IMG/VR virus record: IMGVR_UViG_3300028840_001302
Coordinates: 1 to 64,000 of that record
Strand: one strand, 5' to 3'
DNA from: a virus
DNA length: 64,000 nucleotides
Numbering within the stretch: position 1 is the first letter of the stretch; each line of letters begins with the position of its first letter. Below, one piece after another: positions 53,902 through 60,369 of this stretch. Both the position numbers and the translations under genes were made by a program. The notes under the pieces were generated by a model. It searched no databases, was not told where the DNA came from, and saw nothing but the letters and a program-made list of their open reading frames with translations.

Positions 53902-53977
53902 GTAACGTGCCTTTACAGGTTTTACCTCCTGTAGTTTGAGAGCGGTTGTTTTCGGTTTCAACCGCTCTCTTTTTATT
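53902..53977 (+). ncRNA. Candidate small RNA with anti-SD hairpin
   Basis: About 76 nt between a consensus promoter and a strong terminator, without an ORF. Hairpin 1: TACAGG (53914-53919) and CCTGTA (53928-53933) around loop TTTTACCT. The loop and 3' arm contain TTACCTCCT, complementary to AGGAGGTAA in the RBS of the - strand gene that starts at 57021. Hairpin 2 is the terminator. The layout is that of a base-pairing regulatory RNA. Confidence 0.65.
53938..53977 (+). terminator. Terminator of the + strand small RNA
   Basis: GAGAGCGGTTG (53938-53948) pairs with CAACCGCTCTC (53959-53969), 11 bp, followed by TTTTTATTT. Confidence 0.9.
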
Positions 53978-53979
53978 TA

Positions 53980-54147
53980 AATAAAAAAGCCGGGAGGATT
54001 AATCCCGGCTGTCCTGAGAGACAGGATTCTTTGCCTAATTGTCAAAGAACCCATATCAAAATCTGAATTGTCCGTTCTGGAAATCTGTCGGGTTTAGTCA
54101 CCGACTACCGCATGATTCACCTCCTCTTATTCGAGTAGAAAAATCAT
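53980..54147 (-). ncRNA. Candidate structured RNA, - strand
   Basis: About 165 nt from the promoter at 54154-54182 to a terminator. Successive predicted hairpins: ATGATT/AATCAT around a CTACTC/GAGGAG inner stem that hides an SD-like AGAGGAGG; GTCGG/CCGAC; TTCTTTG/CAAAGAA; CTGTC/GACAG; and the terminator GCCGGGA/TCCCGGC. After the SD-like site comes ATG CGG TAG, a two-codon ORF. No convincing protein is encoded, and it is not a tRNA. Confidence 0.6.
53983..54009 (-). terminator. Terminator on the - strand, back to back with the sRNA terminator
   Basis: GCCGGGA/TCCCGGC, 7-bp stem with 7-nt loop, then TTTTTTATTT on the - strand. It ends transcription from the - strand early region or from the ncRNA promoter. 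Confidence 0.85.
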
Positions 54148-54153
54148 AGTGCG

Positions 54154-54182
54154 ATTATATATTTTGCCGAAGAATTAATCAA
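54154..54182 (-). promoter_or_regulatory. Sigma70-type promoter, - strand
   Basis: On the - strand: TTGATT (54182-54177), 17 nt, TATAAT (54159-54154). The -35 overlaps the stop of the gene at 54179-54649. It points into the gene-free region. Confidence 0.7.
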
Positions 54183-54649
54183 TCATATTCGTACTCATCT
54201 CCGTACCAACGCATCGGCTTTTGCGTCTCCGGATTTCTGCTCCGGGGTTTTCTCGTGAGAGGATAAGCAAGCTCCGGGTGAAACTTTTTCAGACAGGCGT
54301 TACAAAAGATATCACCGTTGATTTCTACCGGAGTTTTTCGCTTCGGATTTACCATCGTCTTGCAAAAAGAACAGGGCTTACGTCTATTCGCTTTCTGTTT
54401 CGGAGTAGCCCTCTGACCTTGCGGCCTAGTTGAACCGTGTTCCTTTTTCAACCGTTCCCTGTATGCCGCATCTCTCGCAAGTTTCTTTTTCCAAAGCTCC
54501 GGGTCGTTTTTGATTTTTTCATAACCCCGTTGTGCAGCTTTCTTCGATGTCTCTTTCATTAATTTTAAACGGCAAAGGTCGGAGCAAGTATGTCCCGCTC
54601 CTTTCTCATCGTACTCCGTCCCGCAGATTCTACATGGTTTCATTACCAT
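54179..54649 (-). CDS. Zinc-finger protein, HNH-like Cys pattern
   Basis: 156 residues. N-terminal CRICGTEYDEKG...CSDLC finger (residues 6-27), a basic helical middle (WKKKLARDAAYRERLKK), then CSFC ... CNACLKKFH (about 93-122). Two zinc sites and strong positive charge suggest DNA binding. No catalytic HNH can be assigned. Last gene of the - strand set; its stop overlaps the ncRNA promoter. Confidence 0.7.
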   Translation of the reverse strand: MVMKPCRICGTEYDEKGAGHTCSDLCRLKLMKETSKKAAQRGYEKIKNDPELWKKKLARDAAYRERLKKEHGSTRPQGQRATPKQKANRRKPCSFCKTMVNPKRKTPVEINGDIFCNACLKKFHPELAYPLTRKPRSRNPETQKPMRWYGDEYEYD

Positions 54650-54671
54650 AATTTTGTTTCCTACGAATAAA

Positions 54672-55289
54672 TTATGCGGTTACGGCTTTATAGACATACG
54701 GAGGTGTTCCGATTTGTCCTTTGATACGTTTCCGCTGAGTACGTTCCAGCTTGCCTTGTTTATAAAGAGTGAAGGCTACATGCTGAACGTAGAACTCGAT
54801 TTTGAAATTTTTAGCAATCCGTTTATTCTGAAATCTTTTTATAACCGCTTGAGGAGTGAGACCCCTTTTCGTGGTCATAAAAGCTTTCTCGATTGCGTCC
54901 CATAGTTTTTGAGACTCCGGGGTTCTTCTCCGATTCCCGGAAGCTCTCCGGACGGACCCGTTGCCGCCTTTGGTTTTTACTCCGAGAAGTTCATTGAGTT
55001 CGTGGAGCTTGGATTCTATCGCCGCCTTTTTCTTTTCATACTTCGACAGCTTTTTTTCGACCCGCTCACGTTCACCCTCAAGAATTTTTCGTTGGCTCTT
55101 GATGGTAACAATGGCTTTGTCGAGTTCGGAATCCTGACTCCCGTTACGACTCTTTTTCTTTTTCTTCCTTCCCCTCCCCAACGTATCGCGGATACGTTTG
55201 TATGTGTCCCTGCATTCTTCTTTACAGGTCCGGCGATTTCCGTTTGTTTGAAACTCGCTCTGACATACGATGCACTTTCTGTTTTTCAT
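54672..55289 (-). CDS. DNA-binding-like protein: zinc finger, coiled coil, winged-helix-like end
   Basis: 205 residues. Residues 1-27 hold a CIVC...CKEEC zinc finger like the one in the next gene. A Lys-rich linker follows, a coiled coil (about 55-105, KSQRKILEGERERVEKKLSK), and a C-terminal domain (about 125-205) with LTPQAVIKRF and VAFTLYKQGKLERT resembling a winged helix. Probable early regulator or DNA-binding factor. SD AAAGGAGGTCC. Confidence 0.68.
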   Translation of the reverse strand: MKNRKCIVCQSEFQTNGNRRTCKEECRDTYKRIRDTLGRGRKKKKKSRNGSQDSELDKAIVTIKSQRKILEGERERVEKKLSKYEKKKAAIESKLHELNELLGVKTKGGNGSVRRASGNRRRTPESQKLWDAIEKAFMTTKRGLTPQAVIKRFQNKRIAKNFKIEFYVQHVAFTLYKQGKLERTQRKRIKGQIGTPPYVYKAVTA

Positions 55290-55316
55290 TGTGGACCTCC
55301 TTTGTCCGGTAGAAAG

Positions 55317-55637
55317 TTACGCCTTGTATTTATTGCGGATGAATTTATACATCTCTTCGTGACCGTTAAGTTTTTCTTCGCGCATTGCCTTAAGTATCTC
55401 GTTGTGTTTTAAACGTGCGTCTTCCATGAACTCGCTGAGTTGCACTCCGAGTTTTTCGAGTATATGGATGATGAAGTGATTATAAAAAGTATCGGTGCTG
55501 AAAGTAACTTCAACACGTTTATGCCTGTCCACTTCTTCCAGTATCAAAACGAATTCCGCACCCGCTCCAATTTCAAAGTCACGAACTTTTTTGAGTTCGA
55601 TGCTGTCAATACCGTTGAGATTAATTTCAATACTCAT
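55317..55637 (-). CDS. Hypothetical protein
   Basis: 106 residues from ATG 55637 (GGGAGGAAG SD), overlapping the upstream stop (TAATG). The longer frame from 55760 is rejected. Mixed beta then helices, ending in Lys-rich MYKFIRNKYKA. No family recognised. Confidence 0.65.
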   Translation of the reverse strand: MSIEINLNGIDSIELKKVRDFEIGAGAEFVLILEEVDRHKRVEVTFSTDTFYNHFIIHILEKLGVQLSEFMEDARLKHNEILKAMREEKLNGHEEMYKFIRNKYKA

Positions 55638-55843
55638 TATTTTTTCTTCCTCCCACATATAGGACAGATAACTTTCTCCGGTGCGTTTCTCGGTTTGAAT
55701 GGAACCATCATCATATACTCTCGGAACGGAGGTATGGCTATGGATTTGAAGTGACCGCATTCGAGCGTTAGGAAATAATACCTACCTCCCCGTGTACCTT
55801 CGCAAATTTTTATGTGTGTTACTTTCTTCCAGTTCAGAGCCAT
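55637..55843 (-). CDS. Small zinc-binding protein
   Basis: 68 residues. Beta strands YYFLTLECGH and a C-terminal CPICGRKKK with earlier Cys/His (ICEG, CGHF) could form a small zinc ribbon. Common type of phage small protein. Overlaps the next start. Confidence 0.65.
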   Translation of the reverse strand: MALNWKKVTHIKICEGTRGGRYYFLTLECGHFKSIAIPPFREYMMMVPFKPRNAPEKVICPICGRKKK

Positions 55844-56217
55844 TAATAGCTCCTCTCGAAAACTATCTCACCTTCTTTACGACTGATACGAATTACAAAA
55901 CGATGTTCAATATACCCACTCTGCCAGCGTGGATTGAAAAACGAATCGTAAAAAGTTTGAAAGTAAAGCGGTTTGATTTCTTCATCAGTATCTTTCATTA
56001 CTTCGATACCTTTTTTATAACGGTAAAGTAACACCCTACAATTTTCGCAACCGAAATGAAACTCCTTCGCGGCCTCAAAAACTTCGTGAGGGGAAGACAA
56101 TTTATTTTCCATAAGATGTTTAACCAGTTCGTCAATCTGGTAGCCATTACACCCTACGACCATTTTAATTTGGACTCCACGTTTCGTGCAGATAACGAGC
56201 ATTCCTTGTGTTGCCAT
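55843..56217 (-). CDS. Hypothetical protein
   Basis: 124 residues from ATG 56217; GGGAGGAGATT lies upstream. Contains HFGCENCRVLLYRY, a single CxxC, and a beta-rich C terminus. The start overlaps the previous stop (TAATG). Function unknown. Confidence 0.62.
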   Translation of the reverse strand: MATQGMLVICTKRGVQIKMVVGCNGYQIDELVKHLMENKLSSPHEVFEAAKEFHFGCENCRVLLYRYKKGIEVMKDTDEEIKPLYFQTFYDSFFNPRWQSGYIEHRFVIRISRKEGEIVFERSY

Positions 56218-56591
56218 TAGTACCAATCTCCTCCCTGTGCGGAGTCAAGTCTTCCGGGAGTCGGAAGATAATAAAGCTCTTCGCACTTCTGACCTTTTGG
56301 GAGTGTGCCTTCAAAAACAGCAAACCCGTCAAAATAGATATGGAGCCAGATGGTACTCCAATTAGTAGAGATATTATTTTCTTCCTTTTCAATTTTGAAT
56401 TTGCATCCGGCTTTAAGCAAAGCCCAACATTGACCGACCTTCGTTTGCGAAGAGGCAGAGTCACGATTATGCCAATTCTCTTCAGCGACAATCGCTCTTT
56501 CACAGATTTCGATTAGTTCCTCTCGCGTATAATCGGTCTTGACATCCGATTTATTTACGCACTTTTTTTCTGGTTTTTTTCTTTCGTCCAT
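56217..56591 (-). CDS. Hypothetical protein
   Basis: 124 residues from ATG 56591 (GGAAGGAAG SD). A helical Lys-rich start, a middle helix ELIEICERAIVAEENW, and a beta-rich remainder. Overlaps the preceding gene by 41 nt. No family recognised. Confidence 0.62.
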   Translation of the reverse strand: MDERKKPEKKCVNKSDVKTDYTREELIEICERAIVAEENWHNRDSASSQTKVGQCWALLKAGCKFKIEKEENNISTNWSTIWLHIYFDGFAVFEGTLPKGQKCEELYYLPTPGRLDSAQGGDWY

Positions 56592-57021
56592 TTGTCTTCC
56601 TTCCTTTGCAATCCGGGCATCCGTTGACATACCACTTGTAAGCGTTCCAATCGTATTTCATCGTGAACCCGTTTTTCTTAAACGGACTTTCGCTGTTATG
56701 GGTTTTTTTCATGTCCGGAATTTTTGAAGGTTCATGTTGAGCCTTACACTTTTTGCATGGAATCGAAACGGTTACTTCAGGATACAAAACCTCTTCACCG
56801 TGCAATTTGAAATGGAGTAGTGCAAGCATCGTAGCCATGTGCTTTGCGAGACACTCCGGGCAGAGTGCGCTACCACCTCCGTACTTCCCGGTTATTACCA
56901 GTGTCTTCGGGTGTAATCTGCACCAATCAACGTCAAGGTGGTCGTGGGTCTCGAAGACTTCTTCAAACATATAATCTTTGAAAAGTTTACCGCAACTTCG
57001 ACATTCGTGTGCCTTCGCCAT
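56551..57021 (-). CDS. Zinc-ribbon protein with three CxxC sites
   Basis: 156 residues. CRSC (7-10), CPEC, CKKC and CPDC could bind two zincs. The end is Lys/Arg-rich (RKKKTRKKVRK). Its SD, AGGAGGTAA, is the best match to the anti-SD segment of the candidate sRNA at 53902. Function unknown; nucleic-acid binding is likely from charge. Confidence 0.68.
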   Translation of the reverse strand: MAKAHECRSCGKLFKDYMFEEVFETHDHLDVDWCRLHPKTLVITGKYGGGSALCPECLAKHMATMLALLHFKLHGEEVLYPEVTVSIPCKKCKAQHEPSKIPDMKKTHNSESPFKKNGFTMKYDWNAYKWYVNGCPDCKGRKTNGRKKKTRKKVRK

Positions 57022-57269
57022 TAGTTACCTCCTCTCAGAAGGAAGAGTATATTTTTAGTAAGCTCCTCTTTCTTTCGCGTGTACGCCGTGGAGTCTTTCG
57101 GGTCTTTGCAATAAACCATCAACTTACTCGTGAGGAAAATCGCCGCTTCCTGAAATCCGTTTGCCCGGAGAGCCTTCGGAATAAATTCCGCGACATCGAA
57201 AAAGTTGTAACCCGAATAAGAATTGAGAAAAAGCTGTGCGATAATATCAAGATTTTTTAGCTTTAGCAT
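57021..57269 (-). CDS. Hypothetical protein
   Basis: 82 residues, all helical (LDIIAQLFLNSYSGYNFFDVAEFI), short GGAGGAAGA SD. No motif recognised. It overlaps the neighbouring gene by 23 nt. Confidence 0.6.
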   Translation of the reverse strand: MLKLKNLDIIAQLFLNSYSGYNFFDVAEFIPKALRANGFQEAAIFLTSKLMVYCKDPKDSTAYTRKKEELTKNILFLLRGGN

Positions 57270-57600
57270 TCTTCCTCCGTTTCTTTTTCTTTTTAGGGAA
57301 CGGATTTTTGACGTAGAGTTTATCGCGCCATGTGAGCTTCTTATAATTCTTCCGACACTTCGCGCAATTATGGTCCACGATTACAACCTCCGTTGCATCA
57401 TAAACGCTTCCGAGTTGGTCTCCGAGTTGCGCTCCACATCTCGCGCAATGGAAATAACCCCAACACGTTTCCTGAATCCGAGAGTGACCGATGAGAGAGC
57501 AAACCACGTTATTGCGTTTCGCTTTATCCATCGGACCGAGAGCCTTTAATTTTTCCATGAGTTCTTTCCGGGTCATGGGTTTTTCTTTTGCTTCCGGCAT
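57247..57600 (-). CDS. Zinc-ribbon protein
   Basis: 117 residues. FHCARCG (CxxC) with NCAKC about 28 residues later gives one zinc ribbon. A helical N terminus and a Lys/Arg tail (KKKKKRRKNAKAKKS) flank it. Probably nucleic-acid binding. Confidence 0.65.
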   Translation of the reverse strand: MPEAKEKPMTRKELMEKLKALGPMDKAKRNNVVCSLIGHSRIQETCWGYFHCARCGAQLGDQLGSVYDATEVVIVDHNCAKCRKNYKKLTWRDKLYVKNPFPKKKKKRRKNAKAKKS

Positions 57601-57824
57601 TACCGCACCAACCTTTCTACCAGATTAACCAGTTCGATTTTTTGTTTCCCTGAAATTCTTTCGTACAAATAAATTCCGTGGAGGAAACCGCACCACCATG
57701 TACCCCGTTCTTTGGTGAGTCCTTTATCACCCGCTTCGATTTCGATGCAGCCTTTCACATGGTCGAAGGGGACAATGGTTTCTTTTTTCCCTCCGAGTTT
57801 TATTGTTACAGTTTTCGGAGGCAT
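57600..57824 (-). CDS. Hypothetical protein
   Basis: 74 residues, beta-rich N terminus (TVTIKLGGKKETIVPF) and WWCGFLHGIYLYERI. ACAGGAGGAA SD. No family recognised. Confidence 0.62.
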   Translation of the reverse strand: MPPKTVTIKLGGKKETIVPFDHVKGCIEIEAGDKGLTKERGTWWCGFLHGIYLYERISGKQKIELVNLVERLVR

Positions 57825-58258
57825 TATTTTTTCCTCCTGTTCTTTTTCAATCGTGGATTGAAGGGGAGTTTTGCACGGAAATGTCTCTCCATATATCCAC
57901 TTGTATCATCATTACCTTTAAGTAATGCTTTCAGTTCTTTCTTTTCTTTCGCGGTGAGTTTCCGAGTCATATCATCGTCAGCGGCCTTCGAGTTCCCTCC
58001 GGCAGCTTCGAGAGCTTTCCGCAAAGAGACGAGCAATGTTAATTCAGCATCCTTCATTGCTTTCGCTTTTTTTCCGTACTTACCCCTCCATGCTTGCTCA
58101 TCATCCCCAAAAAGACTTACGCCTTTTTGAACGTAAAAATTTAGTTGTTGTTTATATCGGACGTAGAGAGTAGTTGCCCGATGTGCCGCTCTACCTTCCG
58201 GAGTAATTGCGAAGGGTTTACTTCTACTACGATTTAATTCAGCGAAGTTATGTTCCAC
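57824..58258 (-). CDS. Hypothetical basic helical protein
   Basis: 144 residues from GTG 58258, chosen because AAGGGAG lies six bases upstream; ATG 58264 abuts the SD and is unlikely. Helical (LTLLVSLRKALEAAGG; LTAKEKKELKALLKG), ending KKNRRKK. Function unknown. Confidence 0.6.
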   Translation of the reverse strand: MEHNFAELNRSRSKPFAITPEGRAAHRATTLYVRYKQQLNFYVQKGVSLFGDDEQAWRGKYGKKAKAMKDAELTLLVSLRKALEAAGGNSKAADDDMTRKLTAKEKKELKALLKGNDDTSGYMERHFRAKLPFNPRLKKNRRKK

Positions 58259-58439
58259 TCTCATCTCCCTTTTTACTCTTCCGGATGTAGTTGAGCATCC
58301 AGCGTAAAGTGAAATCCGCTTCCCGGCAAAGTTCTTCATCCGGGTCCGGACGCGAGTGTAAATCAGTGGTGACTTCCGCTAGGACTTCAGCCCACTCCAA
58401 TAAATCGTTCCGTTCAACTTTAACTTTTGTATCAGCCAT
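58248..58439 (-). CDS. Small acidic helical protein
   Basis: 63 residues; GGGAGGGTTA SD. Two helices around SRPDPDEELCREADFTLRWML. Its end overlaps the next gene's start. Function unknown. Confidence 0.62.
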   Translation of the reverse strand: MADTKVKVERNDLLEWAEVLAEVTTDLHSRPDPDEELCREADFTLRWMLNYIRKSKKGDESGT

Positions 58440-58756
58440 TAACCCTCCCGTTCCGGCATCTTCGTGAGATAAAAATTAAACCAATCTTCCCACGTCTTGC
58501 CGATGATAAATCCGAGTTCGATAAATTTTTGCCTCCGAGTTTCGTTTAATACGGAACAGCAACCGTGACCCATTGCCGGGGAAAATGGTTGCTCCAATTT
58601 TTTCTCTGCCGCGATAATCTCTTCATATTTCTCGCAGAGATTTTTTTCGGTGAGGTAAGCACATCGTTCTTTCGCATCGTCCCACTTACCGAAGGGACAG
58701 ACACCGCGAGTGCAACAGTAACCGCATTGTACGCAATCGAAGACCGGGAGTTTCAT
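58439..58756 (-). CDS. YkgJ-like Cys-cluster protein
   Basis: 105 residues. CVQCGYCC near the N terminus, then GVCPFG, CAYL, LCEKYEEI and GHGCCS follow the CxxCxxCC layout of the YkgJ-type zinc/iron-chelating family. Such proteins are found in phages and bacteria; the biochemical role is not settled. Overlaps the preceding 39-residue gene (TAATG). Confidence 0.7.
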   Translation of the reverse strand: MKLPVFDCVQCGYCCTRGVCPFGKWDDAKERCAYLTEKNLCEKYEEIIAAEKKLEQPFSPAMGHGCCSVLNETRRQKFIELGFIIGKTWEDWFNFYLTKMPEREG

Positions 58757-58875
58757 TACAACCTCTTCTTACCGAGACAGACTTCCAATGTGTAAAGACA
58801 AACGGCGAGAACCGCCATCATAATTATCTTTACGATTTCAGCACAAGCATTGAGAACGCCTATAAAAATTTTCAT
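58756..58875 (-). CDS. 39-residue membrane peptide
   Basis: Short gene easy to miss. ATG 58875 has a strong TAAGGAGGATAA SD, and TAA at 58758-58756 overlaps the next ATG. The peptide MKIFIGVLNAC... has one long hydrophobic helix (IVKIIMMAVLAVCLYTL) and a basic end (LGKKRL), so it should insert in the inner membrane. Function unknown. Confidence 0.65.
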   Translation of the reverse strand: MKIFIGVLNACAEIVKIIMMAVLAVCLYTLEVCLGKKRL

Positions 58876-58884
58876 TTATCCTCC

Positions 58885-59139
58885 TTAGTGTTCGCAATCG
58901 CAACGGGAGTAAGTCCCCCCGGCAACCGACTTCCCTTCCCATATTTGGGCAGGACTTGAATCACAACAATCAATACACACGGGTTCGATATGCGCCGTGA
59001 CAAACGGGAGGTCTATCGTTGCCGTGTTACAACATACAGGTCTATAGTTACCGCACACGATACACTTTGCGTTCCCGTCCATCTCTGGAATCAGGACCGG
59101 AGTGTTTCCGTACAGGTAAAGATTCCGGTTGTTTATCAT
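58885..59139 (-). CDS. Cys-rich metal-binding protein
   Basis: 84 residues with ten cysteines (CIVCG, VCC, CIDCC, CDCEH). A duplicated or irregular zinc site is likely. The GAGGT SD lies within a 109-nt gap that also holds the hairpin at 59202-59238. Function unknown. Confidence 0.65.
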   Translation of the reverse strand: MINNRNLYLYGNTPVLIPEMDGNAKCIVCGNYRPVCCNTATIDLPFVTAHIEPVCIDCCDSSPAQIWEGKSVAGGTYSRCDCEH

Positions 59140-59201
59140 CGTAACCTCAACTTTCTTTCTAACATAATAATAAAGTGGTTACGCAAACTTTTAAACACAG
59201 C

Positions 59202-59238
59202 GGGGAGAACCGTCAAGGAGGGCTAGACGATTCTCCCC
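59202..59238 (-). promoter_or_regulatory. 13-bp hairpin with anti-SD loop after the MoxR operon pair
   Basis: On the - strand GGGGAGAATCGTC pairs with GACGGTTCTCCCC (one G-U) around the 11-nt loop TAGCCCTCCTT, the exact complement of AAGGAGGGCTA in the RBS of the MoxR-like gene at the head of the same operon. It lies 10 nt after the preceding stop. No U-run follows. Confidence 0.6.
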
Positions 59239-59248
59239 ACACTACCCG

Positions 59249-60337
59249 CTACTTTTTCTTTTTCTTCTTTTTCTTCGAGTCCTTTTTCTTGGTCGATTTC
59301 TTTTTCTTATCGGATTTCTTCTTTGAAGACTTCTTCGACTTTTTGGACTTCTTCTTCTTTTCCTTTTTCTCTTCCGCTCTGCGCTCACGGGCCTTTTCTT
59401 TCCTCCGTTCCCGTTGCGCTTCCTTCGTTTCAACATCCCTCTCGATGCCTTTGTCAATCAGTTTCTTGACTTTCTTTTCGAGCATCGTGATTGCTTTTAT
59501 CGAGTCCTTTGCTTTGTACTTCAGCAAGTCTTGATAAGCACTCACCTTTGTACGCAGTTTATTGAACTCATCGAGTTTTTTCTGCATTGCGGAAGTATGG
59601 TAACGGTTCTCCGCGACCTTCGCCAGTTCTTCATGGAACCGGACGATTTCGGCCTCCATCTGTTCCGCGAAACTTTTCTTGACTTCGACCCGTGCCTGTT
59701 TCGTGTCGGCAACCGGGAGAGTATAAAAGTGACTGTTGTTTCCGAGACGGTCCAGAAATACTTTGAGTCTCGCAATCTCTCCGATGAAAGTATTCGGAAC
59801 GAAGTAAATGCCGCCGTGGTCCCGGACGCTATGTGCCTGACATTTTTCGTTCAGGTAATCAATCACGATGCGCCGGATATCCGTATGGTTATGGTACTCG
59901 CGGTTTTCCTTGTAAAGCTTTTTGAAAACATCCGTGAGGAAAACGCCGCGAATATCGAGACTTCCGGTTTGCTTATCGAGAAGTATGGTAGTCTCGTGCG
60001 CGTAATTGATTTTGTCGTTATCCTTCTCGGAATCGTCACGAGCGACCAGAGCGACCTTCGCGGTGTCGGCATCATCTTCAAACAGGTCTGCGAATCCTTC
60101 CCCTGCGGTTGCGCGTTCAAACTGACGGGTTGCGCGTCTGAAAGCTTGCCACGGCTGTACGGGTTTGATTTCATAACCGGACGGGAGACCCGATGCCGCA
60201 AATGCTTTCTGAAAAGCCGTGTGTAGAACCCTACCCGAAAGATTGTACCAGACGAGATAGCCGACTAGCGGGGCGTTACTCGCCTTGAGTTCTTTCGCGT
60301 ATTCCTTTACCGTGAATCGTTTCGGTTTCGTTTTCAT
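59249..60337 (-). CDS. MoxR-associated protein (DUF6744-like)
   Basis: 362 residues. N-terminal APLVGYLVWYNLSGRVLHTAFQ and AFRRATRQFERA resemble proteins encoded next to MoxR ATPases in phages (DUF6744-like; from memory, not verified). The middle (110-230) is alpha/beta. A coiled coil follows (EQMEAEIVRFHEELAKV), then a 60-residue nearly pure Lys/Arg/Glu/Ser tail. No VWA domain is apparent. It is probably the client or adaptor of the ATPase upstream. AAAGGAG SD. Confidence 0.6.
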   Translation of the reverse strand: MKTKPKRFTVKEYAKELKASNAPLVGYLVWYNLSGRVLHTAFQKAFAASGLPSGYEIKPVQPWQAFRRATRQFERATAGEGFADLFEDDADTAKVALVARDDSEKDNDKINYAHETTILLDKQTGSLDIRGVFLTDVFKKLYKENREYHNHTDIRRIVIDYLNEKCQAHSVRDHGGIYFVPNTFIGEIARLKVFLDRLGNNSHFYTLPVADTKQARVEVKKSFAEQMEAEIVRFHEELAKVAENRYHTSAMQKKLDEFNKLRTKVSAYQDLLKYKAKDSIKAITMLEKKVKKLIDKGIERDVETKEAQRERRKEKARERRAEEKKEKKKKSKKSKKSSKKKSDKKKKSTKKKDSKKKKKKKK

Positions 60338-60369
60338 AATGTATTGCTCCTTTATCGAATCAGGATTGA

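Noticed and set aside
54060-54120. 19-codon GTG-started ORF in the - strand ncRNA
   Set aside because: The SD-like site is about 20 nt away, and the reading frame shows no protein-like features.
53800-54180. tRNA or tmRNA in the junction region
   Set aside because: No cloverleaf, no T-arm GTTCRA motif and no CCA-type acceptor stem could be formed.
59242-59457. Lys/Arg-rich - strand open frame
   Set aside because: Alternative frame of the Lys-rich tail of the MoxR-associated gene; no start signal.
54654-60226. Several + strand open frames of 80-270 codons opposite the early genes
   Set aside because: All are antisense to well-supported - strand genes with good SD sites; composition is that of reverse shadows.
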